Part shown: positions 1 to 11,235 of the stretch, piece by piece
Layout: the number at the start of each line of letters is the position of its first letter
Position numbering within the stretch: position 1 is the stretch's first letter
Assembly (NCBI GenBank): GCA_947452755.1
Contig: CANGDT010000007.1
Span: forward strand, 1-52,208
Length of the DNA: 52,208 nt
Source of the DNA: Actinomycetota bacterium
GTDB taxonomy: Bacteria > Actinomycetota > Actinomycetes > S36-B12 > UBA5976
Direction of reading: 5' to 3'
The notes under the pieces: model-generated
The model's database searches: none
What the model saw: only the letters and a program-made list of their open reading frames with translations
Told to the model about the DNA's origin: nothing
Program-made: the position numbers and the translations under genes

Positions 1-692
1 ATCACGCTGTGAAGTAGTGCGGTATCCAAAACGGTTCGCGCACATGGACCGGCTTGATCGAGTGACGATGCCAAAGCAATCAATCCGTAGCGGCTCACTG
101 CGCCATAAGTTGGCTTTACGCCTACAGTTCCAGTGACTGCGGCAGGCTGACGAATTGAACCGCCAGTATCTGAACCGATTGTGAGCGGAGCTTCGAAGGC
201 AGCAAGTGCAGCAGACGAACCTCCACCTGAACCACCTGGGATACGCGTGAGATCCCAAGGGTTATGTGTGGGTCCGTAGGCCGAATGTTCGGTTGATGAA
301 CCCATTGCAAATTCGTCCATGTTTGTTTTACCAAGAATGACAATTCCTGCTTCACGCAAACGTGCGGTGACGGTTGCGTCATATGGCGGACGCCAACCTT
401 CCAGAATCTTTGAGCCAGCCGTGGTCGGCAAACCCTTGGATGTCAGGACATCCTTCAAGCCAAGTGGCACGCCGGCCAGTTCATGTTGCTCATCGCCAGC
501 GGCACGTTTGGCATCCACATCTGCAGCAGCAGACAATGCGCCTTCAGTGTCCACATGCAAGAACGCGTGAACATCGCCATCAACTGCGCTGATGCGATCA
601 AGGTGTGCTTGGGTAACTTCCACTGCAGATACAGACTTGCTCTGAAGTGCGGTCGACAACTCAGCAGCTGTCATACGAATGAGGTCAGTCAT
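1..692 (-). CDS. gatA: Asp/Glu-tRNA amidotransferase subunit A (partial, N-terminal 230 residues)
   Basis: Glutaminase subunit of the GatCAB complex, which converts Glu-tRNA(Gln) and/or Asp-tRNA(Asn) to the amide form. The visible part carries the amidase-signature triad: Lys near residue 78 (GLKDV), the cis-Ser near 153 in a GGSGGGSS stretch, and the nucleophile Ser near 177 in [12 protein letters not shown] at 692 follows a GAGGAG ribosome-binding site that overlaps the end of gatC, so the two genes are translationally close (3 nt gap). The reading frame stays open to base 1, so the C-terminal half lies outside the window. Identification is secure. Confidence 0.96.
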   Translation of the reverse strand, partial: MTDLIRMTAAELSTALQSKSVSAVEVTQAHLDRISAVDGDVHAFLHVDTEGALSAAADVDAKRAAGDEQHELAGVPLGLKDVLTSKGLPTTAGSKILEGWRPPYDATVTARLREAGIVILGKTNMDEFAMGSSTEHSAYGPTHNPWDLTRIPGGSGGGSSAALAAFEAPLTIGSDTGGSIRQPAAVTGTVGVKPTYGAVSRYGLIALASSLDQAGPCARTVLDTALLHSV

Positions 693-695
693 TTT

Positions 696-992
696 TTACT
701 CCTCATCCAAAATACGTGGCACGCGGAATCGTTCATCTTCCACAGCAGGAGCGCCCTGGAGCGCAGCACCTGGTTCAAGGGCTGCGACCGGAATGTCTTC
801 ACGGAACACGTTTGTCATTGGCACCGGGTGGCTCATCGCTGGCACATGTGCAGTGTCTACTGCCGAAACTTGTGCAACTGCATCCAAAATGGCATCCAAC
901 TGGGTGGCGTAGTGCTCTAGTTGCGCTTCGGGGATGTTAATCCTGGCCAAATGCGCAAGGTGTGCGACGTCATCGCGTGAAATTCCGGACAT
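696..992 (-). CDS. gatC: Asp/Glu-tRNA amidotransferase subunit C
   Basis: Small subunit of 98 residues that clamps GatA to GatB and stabilises the amidotransferase. It shows the family's N-terminal helix pattern (VAHLAHLARI), the HPVPMTNVFRED segment near residue 55, and the C-terminal FRVPRILDEE tail. Length is normal. The ATG lies six bases after a TAGACT -10 element with no Shine-Dalgarno, so it is probably read from a leaderless mRNA. It heads a gatC-gatA unit separated from ligA by only 24 bp. Confidence 0.95.
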   Translation of the reverse strand: MSGISRDDVAHLAHLARINIPEAQLEHYATQLDAILDAVAQVSAVDTAHVPAMSHPVPMTNVFREDIPVAALEPGAALQGAPAVEDERFRVPRILDEE

Positions 993-998
993 GCCCTA

Positions 999-1004
999 AG
1001 TCTA
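999..1004 (-). promoter_or_regulatory. Leaderless -10 box of gatC (TAGACT, N6, ATG)
   Basis: TAGACT sits on the minus strand exactly six bases before the gatC ATG. There is no Shine-Dalgarno. In Actinomycetota a TANNNT hexamer at this distance places transcription start at or next to the start codon. It would give gatC-gatA a promoter separate from the iscS-ligA unit. No convincing -35 is seen. Confidence 0.7.
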
Positions 1005-1016
1005 ATGAGCGTGTGA

Positions 1017-4123
<3,107 letters not shown>

Positions 4124-4133
4124 CACGCACTCA

Positions 4134-5237
4134 CTATTGACGTACAGAACGTCGCGAGCGCGAAATTGTGGCCGAACCAATGACGCGTGTTCCGTCGTAC
4201 AGGACAGCGGCCTGGCCAGCGGCAACACCGCGTAGGTGATCAACGAGCGTGATGGTGATTAAGTCATTTCCTTCATCATCAACGCCGAGATTCACCCGCG
4301 CTGGAAGCGCTTCGCCATGTGCGCGAATCTGAACGTGAACATCTTGACCATCCACAGGAAGTGGGCCACCCCACCGCGGATTAATTGCTTCAATGACATC
4401 AATGTCCAACAGTGTCGGTGGGCCAACCATGACGACATTCTTTTTCACATCAACGTCAACGATGTAGCGACGTTGGCCATCACCAGTGGGGTTCCCAAGT
4501 GCCAGCCCACGTCGTTGACCAACTGTGAAACCTTGTGCACCAGCATGGGTACCAACCTTGTTACCGGTTTCTGCGTCAATGACATCACCAGGTACGGTTT
4601 CGATTTGTCGAGCAAGCCATCCTGCAGTGTCGCCATCAGGGATGAAGCAAATGTCATGACTGTCTGGTTTTTGTGCAACCAAAATTCCGCGACGCTCGGC
4701 TTCCGCACGCACTTCAGTCTTGGTGCTATTTCCCAACGGGAACATCGAATGGGAAATTTGTTCAGCAGTCAGTACGCCAAGCACATAAGACTGATCTTTA
4801 TCAGGGTCTACTGCGCGATGTAATTCAGCGCCGAGGGGGCCATGGACAATTTGCGCGTAATGCCCAGTGACCACTGCATCAAAGCCCAGGGCCATCGCTC
4901 GATCAAGCACAGCCTCAAATTTGATGCTTTCGTTGCAACGCAAACATGGGTTCGGTGTACGACCATGTGAATATTCGTTGATGAAATCTTCAATCACTTT
5001 TTCTTGGAACTCCGCCGAAAGGTCCCACACATAAAACGGTGCACCTAACATGTCCGCAGCACGGAATGCGTCGTTGGAGTCTTCGACCGTGCAGCATCCA
5101 CGAGCACCTGTGCGATGAGATTGCGGGTTGCGCGACAAGGCAAGATGCACGGCAGTGACATCGTGTCCTGCGTCAACAGCACGTGCGGCGGCTACAGCTG
5201 AATCAACGCCTCCGGAAAGTGCAGCAAGAATTTTCAT
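4134..5237 (-). CDS. mnmA: tRNA-specific 2-thiouridylase
   Basis: Thiolates U34 of tRNA-Lys, -Glu and -Gln using sulfur relayed from a cysteine desulfurase. 367 residues. The PP-loop SGGVDS is at residues 8-13 and the catalytic Cys pair is near 101 (NPCLRCN) and 197 (HDICFIP). TGHYA and QGFTVGQRRG motifs and the C-terminal barrel are present. ATG 5237 overlaps the iscS stop by 4 nt, so sulfur donor and acceptor are co-translated. This is the actinobacterial arrangement (iscS-trmU). Confidence 0.97.
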   Translation of the reverse strand: MKILAALSGGVDSAVAAARAVDAGHDVTAVHLALSRNPQSHRTGARGCCTVEDSNDAFRAADMLGAPFYVWDLSAEFQEKVIEDFINEYSHGRTPNPCLRCNESIKFEAVLDRAMALGFDAVVTGHYAQIVHGPLGAELHRAVDPDKDQSYVLGVLTAEQISHSMFPLGNSTKTEVRAEAERRGILVAQKPDSHDICFIPDGDTAGWLARQIETVPGDVIDAETGNKVGTHAGAQGFTVGQRRGLALGNPTGDGQRRYIVDVDVKKNVVMVGPPTLLDIDVIEAINPRWGGPLPVDGQDVHVQIRAHGEALPARVNLGVDDEGNDLITITLVDHLRGVAAGQAAVLYDGTRVIGSATISRSRRSVRQ

Positions 5238-6403
5238 CGGCCAACTCCCGCGCGACGGGCACGATCAAGTGCACTAGGTAAGGCAGCCACTAACGCATCA
5301 ACATCTTCTCGTGTGGACGTATGACCAAGAGTGAAACGCAATGTGCAGCGCGCAAGCTCTGGATCAGCTCCCATTGCCAATAAGACGTGTGATGGTTGAG
5401 GAACGCCTGCGCTGCATGCTGAACCAACAGAGCATTCCACCCCTTGAGCATCAAGCAACATCAACAGTGAATCACCAAGGCACCCGGGGAAAGAGAAGTG
5501 CGCATTATTGACGAGGCGATCGTCTGCCAATGCACCATTGAGAATTGCGTCGGGTGCGATTAATTGAACTTGTTCGACAAGGTAGTCGCGTAATTCGCGC
5601 ACACGCGCGACATTCTCGGAGCGGTTCTGCACGGCCAATTCAATGCCGGCAGCAAATCCGACAATGGCAGGCGTATCCAAAGTCCCTGAGCGCACATCGC
5701 GTTCTTGCCCGCCACCATGAACAAGCGGCGTAATTTTGCAGTCGCGGCTCACAACCAGCGCGCCAACACCATGAGGTCCACCGACTTTGTGGCCAGAGAT
5801 TGTCATCGCACAGACACCAAGTTCAGCAAAATTCACTTCTACCCAAGCTGGCGCTTGGACTGCATCAGTGTGGAAACGAATTCCACTTTCTCGGGTTACC
5901 GCTGTTAAAGCAGCAATGTCATTAATAGTGCCCACTTCGTTATTAGCAAGCATCACGCTGACAACTGCGACATCGCTGGGATCCTCACCAAGTGCTTCGC
6001 GCAACGCTGTCGGGGTTATGCGACCTTGCGCATCTGACTCAATCCACGTCACCGCAAAGTCATCGGCGTCAACTAGCCACTGAGCTGGATCAAGCAGCGC
6101 ATGGTGTTCAACCCTGCTGACAACAAGTCGATTCTTGCGTGGATCGGATTCGCGTTCATTCCAGGCAATGCCTTTGAGAGCGATGTTGTCTGCCTCGGTG
6201 CCGCCAGCAGTAAACACGACCTCAGCAGGGCTTGCCCCTATTGCGTGGGCAACTTTTTCACGCGACTCTTCTACTTGTCGTCGCGCCCGACGTCCTGAGG
6301 CATGCAATGACGATGGGTTACCGGCTTCGCCGAGTACCGCTGCCATTGCTGCAACGGCCTCCGGATACATCGGGGTGGTTGCAGCGTGATCTAAATACGC
6401 CAT
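5234..6403 (-). CDS. iscS: Cysteine desulfurase (IscS/NifS family)
   Basis: PLP enzyme that removes sulfur from cysteine for tRNA thiolation and Fe-S assembly. 389 residues. The PLP Lys is about residue 206 in SGHKVGGPHG, the persulfide Cys about 330 in GSACSAG, and the EHHALL segment near 100 is typical. It is the first gene of the iscS-mnmA-metE-like-ligA unit. The ATG has no Shine-Dalgarno but follows TAGACT by seven bases, so translation is likely leaderless. Confidence 0.96.
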   Translation of the reverse strand: MAYLDHAATTPMYPEAVAAMAAVLGEAGNPSSLHASGRRARRQVEESREKVAHAIGASPAEVVFTAGGTEADNIALKGIAWNERESDPRKNRLVVSRVEHHALLDPAQWLVDADDFAVTWIESDAQGRITPTALREALGEDPSDVAVVSVMLANNEVGTINDIAALTAVTRESGIRFHTDAVQAPAWVEVNFAELGVCAMTISGHKVGGPHGVGALVVSRDCKITPLVHGGGQERDVRSGTLDTPAIVGFAAGIELAVQNRSENVARVRELRDYLVEQVQLIAPDAILNGALADDRLVNNAHFSFPGCLGDSLLMLLDAQGVECSVGSACSAGVPQPSHVLLAMGADPELARCTLRFTLGHTSTREDVDALVAALPSALDRARRAGVGR

Positions 6404-6410
6404 GCCTATA

Positions 6411-6416
6411 AGTCTA
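6411..6416 (-). promoter_or_regulatory. Leaderless -10 box of iscS (TAGACT, N7, ATG)
   Basis: TAGACT on the minus strand, seven bases before the iscS ATG, inside the 25-bp gap after etfA. The same hexamer precedes gatC, glyA and the DUF2127 gene. It probably drives iscS-mnmA-metE-like-ligA. Confidence 0.7.
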
Positions 6417-6428
6417 GGCGCGTTTGGA

Positions 6429-7382
6429 TTAACCGCGATTCTTGATACGAGCGGTTAAATCAGGGATCACAGTGTTCAAATCGCCTACAACACCGAAATC
6501 AGCAAGGTCAAAGATTGGTGCATCTGCATCTTTGTTGACCACTATGACGGCCTTTGAGGTTTGCATGCCTGCACGATGCTGAATCGCTCCCGAAATCCCA
6601 TTGGCAATGTACAACTGCGGTGACACAGTCTTACCTGTTTGGCCAACCTGGAATTGGTGTGGGTACCAGCCCGCATCTGTTGCAGCACGTGAGGCACCCA
6701 CTGCAGCGCCTAGTGCATCAGCAAGTGGTTCGATGATTGTTGCGAACCCTTCGTCGCTGCCAACTCCGCGTCCACCCGAGACAACAATTGCTGCTTCAGA
6801 CAGATCTGGTCGTCCGCTCTTTTCGACAGAAACCCGGTTCGTGACCTTCGCAGATTTTGCTACGTCACTTAGCGCAACAGTCACGTCAACGCGAGTAGCG
6901 CTTCCACCTGTCACAAATGGTGCAGTGGAGTTTGTGCGAATGGTGATGATTGGCGTGCCTGATGAGACCTTCGATTGCACAATGGTTGCCCCACCAAAAA
7001 CATTTTGGGTGGCAGTGCCATCAGCCGCGACCGCAACGGCGTCCGTAATCACGCCGGAGTTTGTTGCTACCGCAAGGCGCCCAGCTACTTCTTTACCCTC
7101 AGCAGATGACGGGATTAATACAGCCGTTGGTGACTTCTCAGAAACGAGCTGTGCCAATAGTTCTGCGGTTGGAGCAACAACGTAATCAACCATGTCAGCC
7201 GCATCAGCAACGTAAACGGTCTGCGCACCATGTTCGCCCAGAATTGCCACGCAGTCACCCGCGCCTGGTCCTACAACGACAGCGCTCGGTTCACCAAGAC
7301 CTGCAGCAATGGCTAACAGTTCAAGGGAAACTTTCTTGACGTCGCTACCTGAATGTTCAATAAGTACTAATACTTCACTCAT
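6429..7382 (-). CDS. etfA: Electron transfer flavoprotein alpha subunit
   Basis: FAD-binding subunit of the ETF that takes electrons from acyl-CoA dehydrogenases. 317 residues. The C-terminal FAD domain is clear: GASRAATDAGWYPHQFQVGQTGKTVSPQ split over residues about 230-260, then YIANGISGAIQHRAGM. ATG 7382 follows AGGGG and lies 8 nt after the etfB stop, so etfB-etfA form an operon. Corresponds to FixB of mycobacteria. Confidence 0.96.
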   Translation of the reverse strand: MSEVLVLIEHSGSDVKKVSLELLAIAAGLGEPSAVVVGPGAGDCVAILGEHGAQTVYVADAADMVDYVVAPTAELLAQLVSEKSPTAVLIPSSAEGKEVAGRLAVATNSGVITDAVAVAADGTATQNVFGGATIVQSKVSSGTPIITIRTNSTAPFVTGGSATRVDVTVALSDVAKSAKVTNRVSVEKSGRPDLSEAAIVVSGGRGVGSDEGFATIIEPLADALGAAVGASRAATDAGWYPHQFQVGQTGKTVSPQLYIANGISGAIQHRAGMQTSKAVIVVNKDADAPIFDLADFGVVGDLNTVIPDLTARIKNRG

Positions 7383-7390
7383 GACTACCC

Positions 7391-8170
7391 CTAAATGAAC
7401 TTCTGTGCGACGAGGAACTCTTCAATGTGCGCAGCGCCAGTGCCATCATCGGTCACGATGGTTCCCGCTGGCTTTGCTGGACGGTCTGCAAATGATGCGA
7501 CTTGGCTCCAGGCATTTCCTAAACCAACTGTCGAGGCGTCAACGCCAAGATCGCTAAGTGTCAAAGCTTCCATCGGAGCTTTCTTTGCAGCCATGATGTT
7601 TTTGAAGGACGGGTAACGCGGTTCGTTTGTCTTTTCAACAACTGAGACGACCGCAGGCAACGTCGCAGAAACTTCGTCGTATCCGTAGTCGGTGACGCGC
7701 TGAATCTTGATTGCCGAACCGTCGACATCAACTTTGTTTGCGAATGTTAGCTGTGGCAGGTTCAGTCGCGCAGCCACCATTGCCGGGACAACGCTCATGC
7801 GAGCATCTGTTGATTCACTTCCGAAGATGATTAAGTCAAAGCCACGGCCTTCAAGTGCCTTGGCAAGTACAAGCGAGGTGGCCAGGGCATCTGAACCATG
7901 CAGTGCATCGTCTACAACATGAATGCCGGCGGTGGCTCCCATGGAGATTGCTTTGCGGATACTGTCGGCAGCCTCGGTTGGACCCATGGACAAAATTGTC
8001 ACTTCACCGCCGTGTGCTTCAACTATGCGCAGCGCTTCTTCAACTGCGTATTCGTCGAGTTCGTTGACTACTCGGTCGGCACTTGCCCGATCGAGTGTGC
8101 TGTCTGTTGATGACAGCTTCTTTTCGGCCCAACTGTCTGGAACCTGCTTGACGCATACGCAAATATTCAC
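7391..8170 (-). CDS. etfB: Electron transfer flavoprotein beta subunit
   Basis: AMP-binding partner of EtfA. 259 residues with the family start NICVCVKQVPDS, the ELDEYAVEEALR segment and the FGSESTDA signature. Start is GTG at 8170 after a GGCGGAG ribosome-binding site. The upstream 51 bp hold a 14-bp palindrome overlapping a possible -10 (TAGGAT at 8210-8215), so this operon may be repressor controlled. The enoyl-CoA hydratase immediately upstream fits a beta-oxidation context. Confidence 0.96.
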   Translation of the reverse strand: MNICVCVKQVPDSWAEKKLSSTDSTLDRASADRVVNELDEYAVEEALRIVEAHGGEVTILSMGPTEAADSIRKAISMGATAGIHVVDDALHGSDALATSLVLAKALEGRGFDLIIFGSESTDARMSVVPAMVAARLNLPQLTFANKVDVDGSAIKIQRVTDYGYDEVSATLPAVVSVVEKTNEPRYPSFKNIMAAKKAPMEALTLSDLGVDASTVGLGNAWSQVASFADRPAKPAGTIVTDDGTGAAHIEEFLVAQKFI

Positions 8171-8198
8171 GAAACTCCGCCTTTTATCCTTTATCCAA

Positions 8199-8212
8199 GA
8201 TTGGATCCAATC
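8199..8212. promoter_or_regulatory. 14-bp perfect palindrome in the etfB leader, possible operator
   Basis: GATTGGATCCAATC is perfectly self-complementary. It overlaps a TAGGAT hexamer (8210-8215, minus strand) that could be the etfB -10 and would cover +1. A repressor site for the ETF genes is an inference, and no regulator is encoded nearby. Confidence 0.4.
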
Positions 8213-8221
8213 CTAGCGCGA

Positions 8222-8989
8222 CTATTCGAACTTAGCCTTACCCGGACCCTGTTCCACAAAAGATGTCATGCCATGCACCTGATCTGGGGTGCCAAAGAGG
8301 GAGGCAAAGTTGGCTCGCTCAATGAGCAATCCTTGATCCAGCGGCTTATCAATGCCTAAATCAATGGCTTCTTTGGCAGCGGCCAAAGCCCGTCGCGGAC
8401 CCTTTGCCAATATGCCGGCAAGTTCAACTGCGCGTTCCAACACTTGATCATCGGCGACGACTTCATTGACCAGACCCAATGCCAGTGCCTCGTCTGCTTT
8501 GACGAAGCGCCCAGTGAAAATGAGGTCCTTGGCGCGGCTAGCACCAATCAGACGCGATAGACGCTGCGTGCCACCAGCACCCGGGATTACACCAAGCAAA
8601 ATTTCAGGCTGTCCAACAACAGCAGATGTTCCGGCAATTCGTAAATCACATGCCAATGCCAACTCAAGTCCCCCGCCAAGTGCATAACCGGTCAACGCAG
8701 CAATGGTTGGAACTGGAAGCTTTGCCACAGCTGTGAATGCATCTTGTAATCCAGGTGTGTGCTCAATGGCGTCGTTGTGCGTCCACTCGGCCATCTCTTT
8801 TACATCCGCACCGGCGGCGAAGTGAATACCGCCAAAGATGACAATTGCGCGAGCACCTTGTTTCACGGCGTCTCGACTTGCTTGGGCAATCTCGTCTTGC
8901 ATTGCCCGACTCAACGCGTTCATCTTTGGACGATCGAGGGTGATTAGCCCCACACCGTTATGGATTTCGCTCTTTACAAATTCAGCCAC
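8222..8989 (-). CDS. Enoyl-CoA hydratase/isomerase family protein
   Basis: Crotonase-fold enzyme of 255 residues, probably hydrating enoyl-CoA in beta-oxidation. The oxyanion-hole segment AAGADVKEM is near residue 58, GYALGGGLELALACDLRIAG near 100, and PGAGGTQRLSRLIG with its acidic neighbour near 135. Start is GTG at 8989, six bases after TAGTGT, so it looks leaderless. It ends 51 bp before etfB. Family is certain; the exact substrate is not. Confidence 0.92.
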   Translation of the reverse strand: MAEFVKSEIHNGVGLITLDRPKMNALSRAMQDEIAQASRDAVKQGARAIVIFGGIHFAAGADVKEMAEWTHNDAIEHTPGLQDAFTAVAKLPVPTIAALTGYALGGGLELALACDLRIAGTSAVVGQPEILLGVIPGAGGTQRLSRLIGASRAKDLIFTGRFVKADEALALGLVNEVVADDQVLERAVELAGILAKGPRRALAAAKEAIDLGIDKPLDQGLLIERANFASLFGTPDQVHGMTSFVEQGPGKAKFE

Positions 8990-8995
8990 ATTCCA

Positions 8996-9001
8996 ACACT
9001 A
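8996..9001 (-). promoter_or_regulatory. Leaderless -10 box of the enoyl-CoA hydratase gene (TAGTGT, N6, GTG)
   Basis: TAGTGT lies six bases before the GTG start with no Shine-Dalgarno between them. It sits in the 106-bp divergent gap shared with glgX. That gap also holds a CTAAC-N8-GTTAG inverted repeat at 9030-9047. Confidence 0.6.
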
Positions 9002-9095
9002 GCCACCCTTCGGGCACCCTCCTACGCCACTAACCCACATTCGTTAGGCAAGATAGGAGCAAGGTTTTCACCCGCTATCAGAGGTTTCTTCAGGC

Positions 9096-11195
9096 ATGGA
9101 CAATGGTAGGCCCGAGCCTCTAGGCGCGACCGTCCGTGACGGCGGTACTAATTTCTCAGTCTGGGCTCCGGAATCTGACCGAGTTGAAGTGTGCCTTTTC
9201 GACGATGACGGCCACCAGTGGAGTCAGGACCTGACCGGTTTCACTAAAGGCGTCTATCACGGGTTTATACCCGACATCGGTGCCGGTCAACGATATGGCT
9301 TCCGGGCACATGGTCAATGGTTGCCTGAGCAGGGAATTCGTTTTAACCCCGCCAAACTTCTTGTCGACCCTTACGCCCGTGCAGTTGATGGCGATTTAAA
9401 GTTGCACGAATCAATTTATGGACATGTGGGTAACGATGACCTGGTGTTCAACGCGCTCGATAGTGCAGGACATGTTCCTTACAGCGTGGTTGTCGACAAC
9501 AATTTTGATTGGGAAGACGACAAAGCTCCGAATGTGCCATGGAAGCACACCATCATTTACGAAGCGCACGTGGTGAGCCTGACGCAAATGCATCCTGAAG
9601 TTCCTGACGAACAGCGCGGAACGTTTGCCGGCATGTGCCACCCAGCCATCATTGCCCATCTAAAAAGTATGGGAATTACAACAGTGGAGTTGCTACCCGT
9701 TCAACAATTTGTGAGCGAAACTCATTTGCTGTCCCGCAACGCAAAGAACTACTGGGGCTACAACACGATCGCGTTTTTTGCACCCCACAATGAGTATTCA
9801 TCGCGCGGAACCCGCGGCGAACAAGTCAACGAATTTCGCGAGATGGTCAAGACGTATCACCGCGCAGGTCTGGAAGTCATCATTGATGTTGTCTACAACC
9901 ACACTGCCGAAGGCAACGAACTTGGTCCGACGCTTTCGTTGCGCGGACTTGATAACGCTGCCTACTACCACCTGGACACACTTGAGCGTCGACATTACTG
10001 GGACTCAACTGGCTGTGGTAACACGGTGCGTGCCACACACTCACAAACGTTGCGGCTCATCATGGATTCGTTGCGATATTGGGTTCAAGAAATGCATGTG
10101 GACGGTTTCCGGTTTGACCTAGCGAGTTCATTGGCACGTCGCTCTTCACATGAAGTAGATCTCGAAGGCGCATTCATCACTGCGGTTAATCAGGATCCTG
10201 TCTTACGTGGAGTAAAACTCATTGCTGAACCGTGGGATGTTGCACCTGGCGGTTACCTTGTTGGTTCTTTCCCAGAACCATGGTCGGAATGGAATGACCA
10301 ATTCCGCGACACCGTGCGTGACTTTTGGCGCGGCCAAAGTGGTGGTGTCGCCGAACTTGGTTGGCGCCTCACCGGCAGCGGCGATATGTACTGGGATCAA
10401 AGTGGCGGTTCGCACGCCTCAGTCAACTTCGTCACAGCACACGATGGTTTTTCTCTCCATGATTTAGTGAGCTACAACGACAAACACAACCTAGCCAATG
10501 GCGAAGAGAATCGCGATGGAAATAATTCCAATCGCAGTTGGAACTGTGGTGTTGAAGGATCCACAAACAACCCAGTAATACTCGCCCATCGACGTCGGCA
10601 AATGCGCAATCTGATGGCGACCACAATTTTAAGTGCCGGCGTCCCCATGATTCTTTCCGGCGACGAATTCGGTCGCAGCCAAGATGGCAATAACAACGCA
10701 TACTGCCAGGACAGTGAAGTCAGTTGGTTGAATTGGCATGTGTCCGAGTGGCAACACGAGATGCGTAACTTCACTGCGCACGTCATGAATTTGCGCCACC
10801 GCCATCGGGTATTTCGCCGCAGCGGCTACCTTTTGGGTAAAACAGTTGAATACGTCAACGTGCCTGACCTTGCATGGTTCCGAGCAGATGCCACATTGTT
10901 TGAACCTGAAGACTGGGAATCATTTGCGACCCGCAGTATTGGCATTTACTTAGCTGGTGTGGTTACTGACCGCGATAAAGCCAACCTGATGGATAACGGC
11001 TTCTTCTGGTTCCTTAACTCAAGTGACGCACCAGTTGAAGTAACACTGCCGAGTGGTGAATACGCCAGTGAATACCGCCTGATGTTCAACACTCAAGATG
11101 AAAACAATTGGGAGTCCGCAGACGCGATCGCGGCAGGCACTTCGACAACACTGGCTGCGTGGTCATGCGCACTCTGGATGGTTACAGAGCGCTAA
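9096..11195 (+). CDS. glgX: Glycogen debranching enzyme GlgX
   Basis: GH13 alpha-1,6-glucosidase acting on limit dextrins. 699 residues: an N-terminal CBM48 (GATVRDGGTNFSVWAPESDR), the TIM barrel with nucleophile Asp in VDGFRFDLAS, acid Glu in LIAEPWDV and stabilising Asp in VTAHDGFSLHDL, then a beta C-domain. ATG 9096 has no good Shine-Dalgarno and no clear TANNNT box at the leaderless distance, so the start signal is unclear. It is 40 bp upstream of glgE on the same strand, giving a glgX-glgE-glgB alpha-glucan cluster. Confidence 0.95.
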   Translation: MDNGRPEPLGATVRDGGTNFSVWAPESDRVEVCLFDDDGHQWSQDLTGFTKGVYHGFIPDIGAGQRYGFRAHGQWLPEQGIRFNPAKLLVDPYARAVDGDLKLHESIYGHVGNDDLVFNALDSAGHVPYSVVVDNNFDWEDDKAPNVPWKHTIIYEAHVVSLTQMHPEVPDEQRGTFAGMCHPAIIAHLKSMGITTVELLPVQQFVSETHLLSRNAKNYWGYNTIAFFAPHNEYSSRGTRGEQVNEFREMVKTYHRAGLEVIIDVVYNHTAEGNELGPTLSLRGLDNAAYYHLDTLERRHYWDSTGCGNTVRATHSQTLRLIMDSLRYWVQEMHVDGFRFDLASSLARRSSHEVDLEGAFITAVNQDPVLRGVKLIAEPWDVAPGGYLVGSFPEPWSEWNDQFRDTVRDFWRGQSGGVAELGWRLTGSGDMYWDQSGGSHASVNFVTAHDGFSLHDLVSYNDKHNLANGEENRDGNNSNRSWNCGVEGSTNNPVILAHRRRQMRNLMATTILSAGVPMILSGDEFGRSQDGNNNAYCQDSEVSWLNWHVSEWQHEMRNFTAHVMNLRHRHRVFRRSGYLLGKTVEYVNVPDLAWFRADATLFEPEDWESFATRSIGIYLAGVVTDRDKANLMDNGFFWFLNSSDAPVEVTLPSGEYASEYRLMFNTQDENNWESADAIAAGTSTTLAAWSCALWMVTER

Positions 11196-11210
11196 AACAT
11201 ACCTCTGAGC

Positions 11211-11230
11211 AACCGTAGTCAAGTACGGTT
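11211..11230. promoter_or_regulatory. Inverted repeat between glgX and glgE
   Basis: AACCGTA, six bases, TACGGTT: a perfect 7-bp arm inverted repeat ending 5 bp before the GTG of glgE. There is no T-run, so it is not an ordinary terminator. It abuts a TAGACA hexamer (11230-11235) and could be an operator or a leader hairpin for glgE-glgB. Confidence 0.4.
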
Positions 11231-11235
11231 AGACA

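Noticed and set aside
6601-7185. A 194-codon open frame antisense to etfA
   Set aside because: Entirely inside etfA, low-complexity Ser/Thr/Ala, no start signal.
9030-9047. CTAAC inverted repeats before glgX and rpmE as a common operator
   Set aside because: Arms are only 5 bp and the spacers differ (8 versus 6), so chance is a sufficient explanation.
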